Position numbers and translations under genes: made by a program
The notes under the pieces: generated by a model
What the model was told of the DNA's origin: nothing
Database searches by the model: none
Seen by the model: the letters and a program-made list of their open reading frames with translations, nothing else
Source: Siphonodentalium dalli
Lineage: Eukaryota > Mollusca > Scaphopoda > Gadilida > Siphonodentaliidae
Direction of reading: 5' to 3'
Length of the DNA stretch: 64,000 nt
Assembly: GCA_032622095.1 (NCBI GenBank)
Contig: CP136063.1
Location: forward strand, 122,098,723-122,162,722
Shown: positions 11,261 to 22,914 of the stretch, piece by piece
Numbering within the stretch: position 1 is the first letter of the stretch
Layout: each line of letters starts with the position of its first letter

Positions 11261-12780
11261 ATCATCAAGCGTTATTTATATAAGTTGCTTTTTCTCCCTG
11301 AAATCTGAGTATATTAAGTTACATGCAAATAGCTTGGTTTTTTTAACCATATTAAATTCAAGATTGGACCCACAAATGATGATATAACATACTCCATGCA
11401 CACCAGACCAGTTTAATAATGAGCATCTTGTCTAAACATATTATTCATCTTTACAATTTAGAGCTTCCACTACTTCGGCTAGATAATCTGCCATTGTTTT
11501 ACAGTCTTCATCTTCAGAAGGAACTAGACATTCGCAAAACTATAGGGTAAGAAATAGGAGTATAAAGAGCCCTAAATTCACACCCGCATCCAGAGTGTAT
11601 CCTATAAAAGTTTCTCTCAGGGGTTCCAGTCACCCTTGCCTTCATCCGACACTGGAAATGTTGTTGAGAATGATATAATTCTCTAGGTTTGTTTGTAGTA
11701 TTTTTCATCAATAAAAGTCGGTAAAAATTTAAATTATAACTCTCACTTTATATATAGATTGAATATTATATCGAAACTAATAATTTTTCATAATAAAAAT
11801 TTTCTATGTGTTATCATACATTAATCACCATAATAAATGATCTGGTCTTACTTTAATAATACACTGCCAATATTAGGGCCGATATTTAGGCACATAATTT
11901 GTGCCGATATACACTCGTCTGACACATGTAATAACTTACTAGATATCAAACTCTACACTGGGTGAAGTACAGTTATAGAATATAGTATATATGGCCCCTT
12001 ACTCTACAGTCCCCTGCCACCTCTATTTCCAAGCTTTCACTTTGTGTATGTACTGATCAAAAGCCATGTAGCTGCAGAGATCCATTCATGGAGAGAAGTC
12101 ACACAAACACTATTATACTGTACATAATATAGTTTATATGTCATCTGATCTACTATTCAAGTATTAAACTAACCTTTCATCATATCATATGGGAGCACAC
12201 ATGTAACAATTAAGTAATAAATTGGTCTACACGATTCCAGACTACTAAATATATGGTATTATAGAGTGGTAAGAGTGTATCCACCCAGCTATATTATGTT
12301 TTTCCTGGCGTGTTATTGTTCTGTACTTGACTGACTCCTCAGATGCTGGTGTATATCTATAATAAAGCGCCTTCACATATGAAATGCCACCACCCTGGGG
12401 TCAAATAACAACATAAGACATCATGCTAAATGAAGTGAAATGAGCATGCTTATATGACTACTAAAACTCAAGAAATCAACTATGAGGACTGAATATATTT
12501 TATAAAAGCAAACATTAACCCTATCTTTACAAAATAGATTCTGCCACCCAGTTATCAAAGTATAAATGTATATTTAAGTGTATATTGGATGAGTCTATTA
12601 TTAAAGCAGACAGCAGACAGAAAATCAGGTCTGTAGCTGTCTGTAGAAGGATTCCTAATTCATATTAAAGTGGAATATGTGGGACCTAGCTATGGCTGTT
12701 TGTAGAAACTTATTATCTGAACATTTCCCAAGTGAACTACTCATCGAACTACTCATCAATGAGTATTTATTAAAAAAAAG
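11261..12780. other. No gene recognised
   Basis: A+T-rich. The minus frame at 11514-11711 has no known motif. Near 12710-12775 there is a fragment of the TTAA-type MITE end (ttatctgaacatttccc, actcatcaatgagtattta). Confidence 0.4.
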
Positions 12781-13130
12781 GTTTAATTGATCTCCCATTT
12801 CGATCCTCAGTTATGCCATCATAGTAGTGAACATCCATACCAAATTTCTTTGATATCCATTAACCGGTGGTGGAGATACCGACAAAAAACCAACACTTCC
12901 AAATAAACAAAGATGAATAACTCTAGAATGGGAAACCGGAAAAAATTAATTGAACACTATATTGATTGCCCTCATATTAGTGAACAACGATATCAAATTC
13001 AATTGAGATTCGTCAACAGGTGATGGAGATATCTACATGATCGAACGCACACAAAAACCCATTTCCAGATAAACCTGGATAAACGAAGACAAATAACTCT
13101 AGAACAGAAATGAAAGTGTCAATGACATTG
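12781..13130. repeat. 'tagtgaacatccat' dispersed repeat
   Basis: Two consecutive degenerate units of the family: tagtgaacatccataccaaa near 12824 and a diverged unit near 12976. Each has a ggtggagat/gatggagat box and a 'cagataaac' block. It directly precedes the left terminus of the array-bearing element at 13131. Confidence 0.6.
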
Positions 13131-14478
13131 TAGCTCAACTTTGAAAGGGAATAATTTCATGTGTTACAGTCAATGGAGTGATTAGGAATGTGGCAAGTTG
13201 AAATATCAATGTAATACTAGATTATCAACATGAAGAGATATATATAAAATAAAATCCAAGATGGTCGCCGGCGGCTATGTTTTCCAATGAATATCAAAAA
13301 CATTTGATAGCACCCAGTAGATAGCACTAGTAGATCAATATCAAGATGAATATGAAGTTTGGTGATGATCGGATGAGGGAAGTGGACTGTAGTGTGTGCC
13401 AAAGGATTTAGTCATGCAAAGAGTAAAATCCAAGATGGCTGCCAGCAGCCATGTTTTATGGCCGAATGACCCCAAAATGACTCATTCCCATCTACATGTT
13501 TTCATGATGATCAGATGAATAGTTCGGCCTGTATCCAATGTTAATGGTGTGAATTTTGAAATCCAAGATGGCCTCTGGCGGCAATGTTTTTTTGCCGAAT
13601 GACCCTAAAATGACTTGTTTCCCATCTACATGTCAATATCAACAGCCATGACAAATTTCATGATGATCTGACCAAAGGTACGACTTGAAGCCCATGCCAA
13701 AGTATTTTGGTCATTCAAAGAGTAAAAACCAAGATGGCTGTCGCTGGCCATGTTTTATGGCCGAATGACCCTAAAATGAATTCTTCCAAACTACATTTCA
13801 ATGTCAACAGCCATGACAAATTTCATGATGATCTGAAAAGGTACGACCTGTAGCCCATGCCAAAGGATTTAGTCATGCAAAGAGTAAAATCCAAGATGGC
13901 AGCCAGCGGCCATGTTTTATGGCCAAATGACCCCAATATGTCTACATGCCAATATTAACAACCACGACAAATTTCATAATGATAGATGAACACTCTGGCC
14001 TGTATATATAGCCCGTGCTAATGGATTGAATTTTGATATCCAAGATGGCCACTGGTGGCCATGTTTTTTTGCTGAATGATGTCAAAATGACTCGTTCCCC
14101 ATCTACATGTCAATGTCAACAGCCACGATAAATTTTATAATGATCCGACCAATGGTATGGCTTGTAGCCCATTTCAAAGGATTTAGTCATGCCAATAGCA
14201 AAATCCAAGATGGCTGCCAGTGGCCATGTTTTATGGCCGATTGACCCCAAAATAACTCGTTTCCCATCTATATGTCAATATTAACATCCATGACAAATTT
14301 CATGATGATCAGACAAACAGTATGACCCGTCACCCGTGCTAATGGATTGAATTTTGAAATCCAATATCCCAAGGTACGACCTATGGCCTGTGCTAAAGGA
14401 AATTGTTGACGGACGCACACGGACGAAGGACACCAAGGCATGGCAATAGCACAAACTTTACAAAGTTAAGTTGAGCTA
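13131..14478 (+). mobile_element. Non-autonomous element carrying ~160-bp tandem units
   Basis: Left end TAGCTCAACTTTGAAAGG (13131) and right end CTTTACAAAGTTAAGTTGAGCTA (finishing at 14478) are inverted repeats separated by about 1.35 kb. Between them lie about eight degenerate copies of the same ~160-bp unit as in 6813-8930, then a gacggacgcacacggacga stretch and 'catggcaatagcacaaac'. The same left leader (to about 13250) precedes the first array, and the same tail follows the third array. Established precedent: bivalve mobile elements of the 'pearl'/CvA type carry short internal arrays of ~160-bp repeats; kinship here is inference. Confidence 0.6.
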
Positions 14479-14660
14479 AAAACGATTGAACACTCCATTG
14501 AATTCCCAATATTATGTTTGAGATATCTGCCGGGACGAATGAACGGATACCATGACCCTGACGAGGTCAATCCAGTATACCCACCATTATCTTCGAGAGT
14601 TGGTGTACCCCCCCCCCCCCCCCTCGGCCCCCATTCTCTTCAAGAGTGGGGGTATAATAA
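14479..14660. repeat. 'tagtgaacatccat' family tail with 16-C run
   Basis: gttgagatatctgc-type box (gagatatctgccgggacgaa near 14521), gacgaggtcaatccagtata, then a 16-base C-run (14608-14623) and ccattctcttcaagagtggg, matching the hairpin-like tail at 9156-9185. Two overlapping plus frames here only translate the repeat. Confidence 0.6.
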
Positions 14661-15850
14661 GCAGACTTCAGATAATAAAAGTACAGGAGGAGTGCTATTT
14701 ATTGGAGGGAAATTTTCAGATAATATGTTCAACAAACACGGCGGAGAGATGTACTGGGAACTACTCATCAATGAGTGTTTAGTAAAGACTTTTATTTTGG
14801 TGAAGGGTATATGTTCATTCACAGGGAGAAAAGATATCTGACAGTGAATAATTAACTGCCCATAGAGTTAATTGTTAGAAATATAAACATCAATGTCACT
14901 CATTTATACCTGCATACATTAAGTTGAAACAATGTTTACCCTCATTATGTGAGCAACAGTACCTAAGTGTTACTGAGGTATACTGAGGTACATCTATGCC
15001 ATTATGAACATTACATTCTATATATGTCAGTCTACAAGGCACAGTGCCAAGTGTGTAACAATCATGAATGGGTTTAATTCAGTACCCAGCCATCATGGGT
15101 AGAAGAAAGGTTTTCTTCACACTGCAATTCAAAATTAGTAGTTTTTGATGGGAATAATGACAAAGAGAGACAACTGACAGCGGAATGTGTTACAGGGATG
15201 GAAAGCAATATAGCAATATCATGAAGAAAGATAACATAGATGGTGCTAATAGACCATGTAATATAAAGTAAATGTGTTATGGAGTAGCCATGCCAGAATC
15301 AGCTCCAGACAATGACAACATTCAGTTTTCTCTCTCAATGTACTTGAATGTAGGACCCCTGATGGATAATGATACTAACACAGAACAAGCAAGTGCATAA
15401 CTATAATAATAACACTTTCATGCAGTGTTCTGGTATGTCAATGGTATTTAATAAAGGTCTAATTCTACTGATACTACTGTGGGTGTACAACAACAAAATA
15501 AAAACAACAATCTATCTCAGACCCCTAGTTCAATTCAGGAGCCTCTATTCTGCCTCAAGACTATCATATCCATCTTGGAATATGACACGTCAAATTTCAA
15601 TATCCAGTTTAGGTTTATGAACAATTTAACTCAGTGGATGTGGCTATCATAACACTATGGAAAAAGGGGCAGTATAATATAACAAGAAAACCATAGTCAG
15701 AAATGGTAATGCCCTCAAAATCATATTATTTTAGGCATATAAAAAAATATATTGGAGCTTTATTATGTAACTCATACCATAGTTCATAAATCTTTCAGTC
15801 AATAAAATGGCAATTTCTCGGAAAGAAGACGCTAAGACTGAGCATGCGCA
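14661..15850. other. No gene recognised
   Basis: A MITE-end fragment (actactcatcaatgagtgtt at about 14760) is followed by A+T-rich unique DNA. The frame at 15369-15620 has no recognised motif. Confidence 0.4.
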
Positions 15851-15854
15851 CTCA

Positions 15855-15985
15855 AATTAAATTCAAATTTCAAATTCAATAAGTTTTATTTGATATTATC
15901 GAATAATAACATTATACATACAACAGGACCCCACAAAAGCTGGGCTTACGAGGGCAGGACCCTTTAATATACAAATATATTACAT
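15855..15985 (-). mobile_element. Retroposon 3' end (non-LTR-like), minus strand
   Basis: Read on the minus strand, the block runs through ggtcctgccctcgtaagccc and agcttttgtggggtcctgtt, then aataaaacttattgaatttg and a short (gaattt)-type tail at 15855-15880. A conserved body ending in AATAAA plus a simple-repeat tail is typical of 5'-truncated non-LTR retrotransposons or SINEs. No reverse transcriptase is present, so the family is not assigned. Confidence 0.45.
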
Positions 15986-16060
15986 TAATATTAGATTGAC
16001 ATTAAAGTTGCTTTGTATATTTACAGGTGGTGCAATGGTGTGTGACAACGACAAAGATTT

Positions 16061-16107
16061 TGGGGACGGGTATGCAAGGGGTGTGGGCAGGGGAGGGGGG
16101 ATGGGGT
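16061..16107 (+). other. G-rich tract, potential G-quadruplex
   Basis: Runs GGGG, GGG, GGGG, GGG, GGGG, GGGGGG and GGGG occur with loops of one to seven bases inside about 46 bp, in otherwise A+T-rich DNA. This meets the usual G3+N1-7 pattern. No gene promoter is visible next to it. Confidence 0.7.
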
Positions 16108-17810
16108 ATGTCACAGTTCACAGTATAGTCTTCATTTTGCAATGATATATTTAGATCATGTAATACCAAGCTCCATCTCATGCTGCGACCTGATGTAGAT
16201 GCATCATCTCACAACCCACACAAGTCAATTCCAGTAAGTGTGTTGATTATGAGATAACCCAACCATATATATACAATTAATGCTGGGTATCTAAATATTG
16301 TATTAGGATAGATTCACTTATAATAACTATATACAGATACAGAGATTGAGGCATGTTTCGATAGGTTAGTTTGGTTCATTCTGAGTTATCCATTGGTTAT
16401 TGTACGGATTTCAATATGGGATGACACGTTAGATATATAATACATGTGGTTGAAATATTCAGACTTTTCTTTCCCCTCACCATGTAGGGCTAATCAGAGT
16501 AGGAGGAATTATACATTTAATAAGAGTATGAAACAATGAGGAGCTTCTCCTAATCTGAATAGCCCTGTGGTGTCAGAAATCTGCTTTGCATTAATACTAG
16601 AGTACATGTTGGTATAAACCAGGGAGGAGTACTATATCAGTGGGGGAGGTTGGTTTTATGTTGCTTGTTAATGAAATATTCTTTCAGATATTTTGAGTAA
16701 TATCAATTTATATTCTGAGTTATACCCACAATTCACTGTTCACACTTCACAAGTCCACAGGCTCCCAATGGGTTATATAAATTATTTTTCATAGGCCCTT
16801 TATGGCTTGAATACTATTTCCCTATTTACTAAAGTAAAATAAAAATACCGATTTTGTTGTGTTGTTTACCAAAGTATCATCATTAAATCTGAATTGTGCA
16901 TGAAATAGCATGCAGAATAATAATCAGGCCAAAATTGTTGAACTTTGTTACATGGTTACATGGTTCAAGTATGCAAATACCAGGTAAGTTTTTAATGACA
17001 TTTAGTCCATCACCTCCTATGACATGGTGTGATTGACAATATACACCCTAAGATGGTGTAAAAATTTCTTCACTCAACAGACAATAATAATAGCTTCCTT
17101 TTTATGTGTTTTATGTGTTTAACACAGGTTTCATTATATGCAATTGCTATTCCGACAATCAATTGCAATTAAGTTTTTAGCAGCGGGAACACTGGTACTA
17201 TGAACACTGGTACTATGAACACTTTATGTATACTTCGGATTATAGCCATTGAAGTTATCATCTTCGTCAGCCAATGATTTCAGTATGGTGATAGATGTGA
17301 GTAGAGTGCAGGTATCCAGCAATTTACGCCATCAGCTATGGGTCAAAGTTTATCTTGCCTGTAATGTCACAAATGACTATGAGGCTGATAGCAGTGTAAA
17401 GAGCAGGTTTTTTTCAAACATGACACTGTGAAATATATCTGCGTTTGATGTCAGATGTAGGTTAATTTGTTATAAGACATAAACAAAGGCTTGTTTATCT
17501 TTGATATTTGTGTCTAGTTTCTAGCAAGTGAAATTGATAGATAGATGCTCGTAATGAATAAGTTCACTTTCAAGAATAGATGTGTATAGAACAAGGATTT
17601 CAATATATCACACAATATGGCAAATGCTCAAATGTACTGCACCATAATGGGCCTTTGGCATTTTAGATAATTTTCCAAGATACAATCAAGTTCTTCCTTC
17701 TTTTCTTGCACCTATTAACTTGACCTAAGGAATATTAAATCTATGTCTCATGCATCACAGGTTATCTTTGAAATAGGATAAAATCTTCAATATATAAGGT
17801 AATATAACAA
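16108..17810. other. No gene recognised
   Basis: A+T-rich unique DNA. A small direct repeat, aacactggtactatg, occurs twice at about 17188-17218. The plus frame at 17249-17431 has no known motif. Confidence 0.4.
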
Positions 17811-17814
17811 TGTG

Positions 17815-17846
<32 letters not shown>
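17811..17846. repeat. Compound (TG)n(TA)n microsatellite
   Basis: gtgtgtgtgtgtgt is followed directly by tatatatatatata, giving about 35 bases of alternating purine-pyrimidine. Confidence 0.95.
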
Positions 17847-17847
<1 letters not shown>

Positions 17848-18033
17848 GTCTGTTGATTATTTAATGAATAATCGCAGTTTCCCATGTAATTACAGTTTAA
17901 AGGCATATAAATTGTAGTGAATTATGATCAATCGAAGAGATTTATGATTTCTGAAAAATTTATGATCAGTTTGTGATTCAGTATAATGCCTTGAAAATGT
18001 GTAATTATATTAGGAAACTAATATTATAAAGTT

Positions 18034-18194
18034 ATTATACAATGTTGTGTACAGTATGTGTTTTTCTTGTACGAGTCCAGGTTGTGGTGAAAAGTCATAT
18101 TGGACGGGACATGCAGTGTCGAGTCCAATATGACTTTTCACCCCAACCTGGACGAGTACAAGAAAAGCTCATACTACACACAACATTGTATAAT
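18034..18194. mobile_element. Palindromic MITE, 161 bp
   Basis: Left arm attatacaatgttgtgt... and right arm ...acacaacattgtataat pair along most of their length, including cttgtacgagtccaggttg against caacctggacgagtacaag and ggtgaaaagtcatattgga against tccaatatgacttttcacc. The loop is at about 18098-18118. The two overlapping plus frames here are translations of the palindrome. The inner motif recurs downstream (see 18340-18600). Confidence 0.85.
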
Positions 18195-18339
18195 GACATT
18201 TTTATTATCCATCTGTGTTTATCCAAATTTTGGGATTAAAATTTTGTGGTTATTTTTAGTAATTTTGTCGGCAATTAATTATCTATAAAAGCCTGTATTT
18301 TGATCATCAGAAAGCATGATTTGGGACAGTAAACATAAA

Positions 18340-18600
18340 CACGGAAGTGAAAAAAAAAAAACTCAATGCGGAATTGAAACGTCTGCTAAATCCACCAGTG
18401 TTGCGCGCGCATTACAATTTCACCGATTCATTTCGCAACAGAGTTAATTCGTGACATCACAGAGTCCCGCTAAAAAGTGATATTGCATACTTGGGAGTCC
18501 AATATGACATTCGGGAGTCCAATATGACTTTTTCCCGGATTATCACGTCGCGGCTTTTGCCCAATCAGAAATAGTGTTAGTTAAGGGATGGATATAATAA
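18340..18600. repeat. Relative of the palindromic MITE core
   Basis: gggagtccaatatgac occurs twice (18496-18511 and 18516-18531) and matches the inner arms of the 18034-18194 palindrome. The block also has gcgcgcattac and a 'ccaatcagaaatag' motif like the ggccaatcagg at 23334. Probably a separate decayed insertion. Confidence 0.45.
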
Positions 18601-18825
18601 TATTACTTATTATTACATATCAATGAAAAATATCAACCTGAACTGACCTGACAGTGCATTTTCATTTTCAGTTTCATTAAATATTGGGAACTTATTGGTG
18701 CCATTGCAACATTGCCATTGCAACATAATGTGTTGTGTGATGAATTCCTGCAGTCAATGTTCACATGTAATTATTCTGTTTTAATAATTAAATACATTAC
18801 AATTTTGGAAACCAATGGCAAAACA

Positions 18826-18853
18826 CTATATATATATATATATATATATATAG
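18826..18853. repeat. (TA)n microsatellite
   Basis: About 28 bases of alternating T and A. Confidence 0.95.
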
Positions 18854-19329
18854 AGAATGAATTGGATGCGGTTATTCATATAGGGGTTGCTCACCAGACT
18901 GCAAAGACTGATAAGACTGGGACTCTGGAGACCACAACAGTCAGCACTTTTCATAATCACTTTAAAAGAAGTAGATTTAAACAGGATATGTGGCTAGAGA
19001 GACTTCATGTAGATTGGTGAAAATCCACATTGAAATTACCAACTGTACACTACTGATCACCCCCCTCCTCCAGCTCAACAAGTCCCCTCCCGACCGGGCT
19101 CCAGACTCCCAAGTCTTAGGTTGGAATTTCACAACCGACACCTCAAACTTTCTCAATTGTTGGAAATTTCCAATCTCACAAGCGCCTTTTTCTAAAACCA
19201 TTTAGACATGCTTGAAGCCCAATTATCCATGGACCCAAAACACAATACATGTATGTCAGACTAATCAGTCAGGTGGTTCCAAGGTGGATGTTTTAATGAA
19301 TTTGGTATTTCAATGATTTTATTAGACAC

Positions 19330-19690
19330 AAAAGTGTTAACTCCCCATAGCCCGCCATTTCTTGACAGGTTGACCTCATTTTAACAAATCTGAATCTCAG
19401 TCACTAAGGGATCCTCCTGATTCCTCAATACTATATGTAAGCTAAATAGTCCAACCTCTCTTGAGAAGACATTTTAAGAATTACTAGAGAGACATATAGT
19501 TATGTCCCTGGTCCCACCCTATCCTGGTGACCCCATCTGAATAAATTTGAATCCAGACACCAAAGAACCCTTCATACATATCATAAATATCAGTAAAATA
19601 GACCTGATGGTCCTTGTGAAGGAAGCATATTAAGAGGGAAACTGTCCTTTCGCTTGGCCCCTATTTGACCAGGTGACCCCATTTAAAACG
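19330..19690 (+). repeat. 'acctcatttgaacaaatctg' dispersed repeat
   Basis: Two to three degenerate units, each with a 'gttgacctcattttaacaaa' or gtgaccccatctgaataaat box, cac.aaggatcct.c and 'tttaagaattac'. The block is interrupted at the right by the TTAA-type MITE. Same family at 21345-21435 and inside both copies of the 3-kb duplication. Confidence 0.65.
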
Positions 19691-19715
19691 AGAGGCCGAT
19701 CACGATCGGCAGATG

Positions 19716-19921
19716 TTAACCCATCCCTTGGCGATAGTAAATTACTCTGATCGGAATTATAAATGAGAGTTTTTATGTTGAATTATAGAGTATACTGTTA
19801 GGTACTATTATAGACAATGCACATAACACAAATTACTGGAATTTATGTGTCACTCACATTTATATAAGAGAATGCACTGGAACAGGATCTGTAATGCTGA
19901 ACCACCACAGCCTTGGGTTAA
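19716..19921. mobile_element. piggyBac-like MITE, TTAA-flanked
   Basis: TTAACCCATCCCTTGG at the left and CCTTGGGTTAA at the right (ending 19921), with TTAA at both ends. The right half, tatataagagaatgcactgg and aacaggatctgtaatgctga, matches the hairpin core of 547-767 and 2854-3107. A CCGATCACGATCGG palindrome lies just outside the left end. Confidence 0.6.
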
Positions 19922-20140
19922 ATGTGAAAAGGTGACCTGGACATGCAATACTTGATCAAGAGATTCCAATATAATGATAATGTATCAAATTCTACCCACA
20001 ACAGCAATCAAGATAAACATCTCACTGCTGACCGATTAATATCTGTTATACAGCAGAGCTGTCAATAAATCACATGCTTTTGTTAAATAGGGCAAGGAAT
20101 TCAAACTAAATAAATAAAAAAATTTAAGAGTGAATTTATT
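19922..20140. other. No gene recognised
   Basis: A+T-rich spacer between a MITE and the next dispersed repeat. Confidence 0.4.
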
Positions 20141-20345
20141 TTTTTGGAAAAAGAGCCATCAGTTAAAAATTGTCTGATCAAACACATATTCGAACTCGAT
20201 CTGTTTTTTGTGCTGAGAAATTCATATAAAAAATTTGGTTCCGATCAGATAAAAAATGTTTGAGTTATCGCACCATGCGTAAAGTGTCTACAGACAAACA
20301 GATGGATGGACTAATGACAGTTGGTCAATCCGTATGTTGACACTT
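20141..20345 (+). repeat. 'gggccataactc' dispersed repeat unit
   Basis: Carries acacatattcgaactcgatc, attcatataaaaaatttggt, ccgatcagataaaaa and gttatcgcaccatgcgtaaa, then a cagacaaacagatgga tail. It matches the third unit at 21050-21180. Confidence 0.65.
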
Positions 20346-20744
20346 CCATACTATGATATGGGTAAACATAAACATTAGTCTTTTGTGGGTATTAATGTAT
20401 CAATTTTCCCATCTCCACCAGCATGGGCATGCATTTGATTTTTTTGTCTGTGAAACACTGGACAAACATGACAAAATATGTGATAAAACACAATTTATTC
20501 CCATATTCCTGGCATAGAGACCTTCTCAGAAACCCAGAGTAAGAGTGCAAATTAATTAGATAGAGCTACAGCCTGTAAGCCAGAATCCTGTCCCTCAAAA
20601 ACATATATCTTGTTACACCTCACACTAATGTCTAAAAATAACTCTAATTATCAATAACTTAGATTTACTGTTTGTCTCTACCAGAGCTAAAGTGATACTG
20701 CTGGTAATCAATTAGTTGTTGACTGCTATGGTTATCTGTTCAAT

Positions 20745-21255
20745 TCTTAGTTGAAAAAGAGCCATAACTCTGGTATAAAATGTTGGATCTAACCCATATT
20801 CAATCTCGATTTGTATTTTGAGTTGAGAAGCTCGCATACCAAATTTGGTTCTTATCAGTTGAAAAATGGTTGATTTATCAAAATATGCAGAAATTCTATG
20901 TCAAAGGGCCATAACTCCATTAAAAAATATCGGATCAAACCCATATTCGAATTCGATATGTATTTTGGGCTGAGAAATTCATATAAAAAACACATTTGAG
21001 TTATGGCAGCATGCATAAATTCTAAGTTGAAAAAGGGCCATAACTCCGTAAAAAAAAACTCGGATCGAACCCATATTCGAACTTGATCTGTATTTGGTGC
21101 TGAGAAATTCATATAAAAAATTTGGTTCCGATCAGATAGAAAATATTTCAGTTATCGCACCATGCGTAAAGTGTCCACGGACAGACAGACAGACAGACAC
21201 ACAGACAGACAGACGGACGGACGGACGCACGCACGACGAGTGGTCAATCCGGACG
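20745..21255 (+). repeat. Three 'gggccataactc' units with GACA/GGAC tail
   Basis: agagccataactctggtata (about 20759), agggccataactccattaaa (20905) and agggccataactccgtaaaa (21035) head three successive units of about 130-145 bp. The last ends in a (gaca)n-(ggac)n-(gcac)n tail at 21179-21236. Frames on both strands are repeat translations. Confidence 0.8.
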
Positions 21256-21344
21256 TCGACATTATGTTTACCATACTATGGTATGGGTAAACATAAAAAT
21301 CTGAATTGCAGTCAAGGAAGAACATTCCATGCTATATAAGCCAA

Positions 21345-22063
21345 CTAGTCCTTGCAAACATATTTTAAGAATTACCATGTAGTGAAATAGTCTATGGCTC
21401 TGCCCTTATTTAACTTTGTGATCCCATTTTCACAAATCTGATAAGGATAAGATTTAAGTTCCCCAGTTGAAGTTGGTGATATTCACCCATTGGGCACCTC
21501 AATTATGAATTTTATCTTCTGCAAATTAGGGGATATAGAAACTTCCTAGAAGGGAAATTTAACTAAAAAGCGTGTCTGTTCCTACATTGTGCATGCCTGG
21601 CCTCAAGCAACACAATGTATTATACAATCAAGCCTTGAAATAGTGTGATAGTGTGTCTGTCATTTGCAGAATGAGGTCCCCAGAGGGTGAATTTAGTGAT
21701 GCTATCCCGCACAGCGGGCTAGCATCTTTAAATTCACCCTCTGGGGACTTCATTCTGCTAAGGCCCTCAACTGCTATGGCAGACCTAGGATAAGATTGAA
21801 GTTCCCCAGTTGAAGTTGGTGATGTTCACCCATTGGGCACCTCAATTATGAATTTATCTTCTGCAAATTAGGGGATATAGAAACTTCCTAGAAGGGAAAT
21901 GTAACTAACAACAATGTTAATTTGATACTATACATACTTCCCAGAAGATGAGGCCTAAGCAGAATGAGGTCTCCAGAGGGTGAATTTGGTCATGCTAGGC
22001 CGCTGTGCGGGACAGCATCACTAAATTCACCCTCTGGGGACCTCATTCTGCAAATGACAGACA
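21345..22063. repeat. Compound direct/inverted repeat
   Basis: A direct repeat beginning agttccccagttgaagttgg lies at about 21452-21560 and again at about 21792-21910. A hairpin (21666-21758) sits between the two and another (21959-22051) follows the second. The outer arms of the two hairpins also pair: 21654-21703 is the exact 50-bp reverse complement of 22014-22063, and pairing continues inward through cccgcacagcgg with one mismatch. Non-coding, probably two insertions of one MITE that exchanged sequence. Confidence 0.9.
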
Positions 22064-22376
22064 TGCTATTTGTCCTGATTTGAACAATACATGATAGATT
22101 GGGAATTAATGACTTCTAGCAGATCTGCAAGGAATATTTATAAAAATGTCAAGATTTCATTTGACATGATTGTGTAGGCATACCCAGCATACAGTTTATA
22201 CAGCCAAAGTAAATGCTTCTTGTTAATGAGTCTGTCAAGAATTTGAGTAAATTTTATTTTTGGGACCAGGCCAGGGTGGCAGAAGCAGTGAACTTGATTG
22301 AAGGGCCAGGTGGCACAACCTTCAGAAATGTAATGGCATTAGTTTTTCAATTTTCAAAAAATGTTAAACAATATTT

Positions 22377-22526
22377 AAGAAATAAATACACGGTGTAGAG
22401 GTGTGTATGGTCAAGTTGTACCACAAAAAATATTATTGTAGGACGACGCGTAGCGGAGTCCTACAATCATTTTTTTGTGGTACAACTTGACCATACACAC
22501 CGATATACACCGTGTATTTATTTCTT
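22377..22526. mobile_element. Palindromic MITE, ~150 bp
   Basis: aagaaataaatacacggtgt (from 22377) is mirrored by acaccgtgtatttatttctt (ending 22526). Inner arms ggtgtgtatggtcaagttgt and acaacttgaccatacacacc, then gtaccacaaaaaa and ttttttgtggtac, pair as well, and inside them ttgtaggac faces gtcctacaa. The loop is gacgcgtagcg, around 22450-22456. Confidence 0.85.
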
Positions 22527-22914
22527 TTGTAATACGACTGAAAGTTTCTGGTCATAATTCGACTGAATAGTCAACGAAATGCTACGCTTTTTCAGTCTCA
22601 GGTGAGAAAACAGTTCGTGGTGCAATTCTTATTGGGCGTATTCGATTTCTTTGCATGGAGTACTCTGGTAATTTGTTTGCGTAAATCATCGTTGTGATTG
22701 GCTAAAAAAGGATGTGCTTTCAGCGGCGCCCGTGCCTTTCATTTAAATTGTACAGGAAACAAGATTGCTGTCATTTCTGTGTTGAATGTTGTTGGGACAA
22801 CATGAATATGATCATCGACTATGGACCATTTTCCTTACACAAAGCGATCTAAATGATCTAGTTTACTAAACTAATCTTATTTCCCTTCTGGTGAACAAAC
22901 GCTTTTAGTTTCAA
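22527..22914. other. No gene recognised
   Basis: Contains gtgattggctaaaaaagg, an inverted CCAAT-like motif common at ends of mollusc DNA repeats. No coding signal. Confidence 0.35.

Noticed and set aside
18042-18288. Two overlapping plus frames over the 18-kb palindrome
   Set aside because: They span both arms of a MITE palindrome, so the peptides are translations of inverted-repeat DNA.
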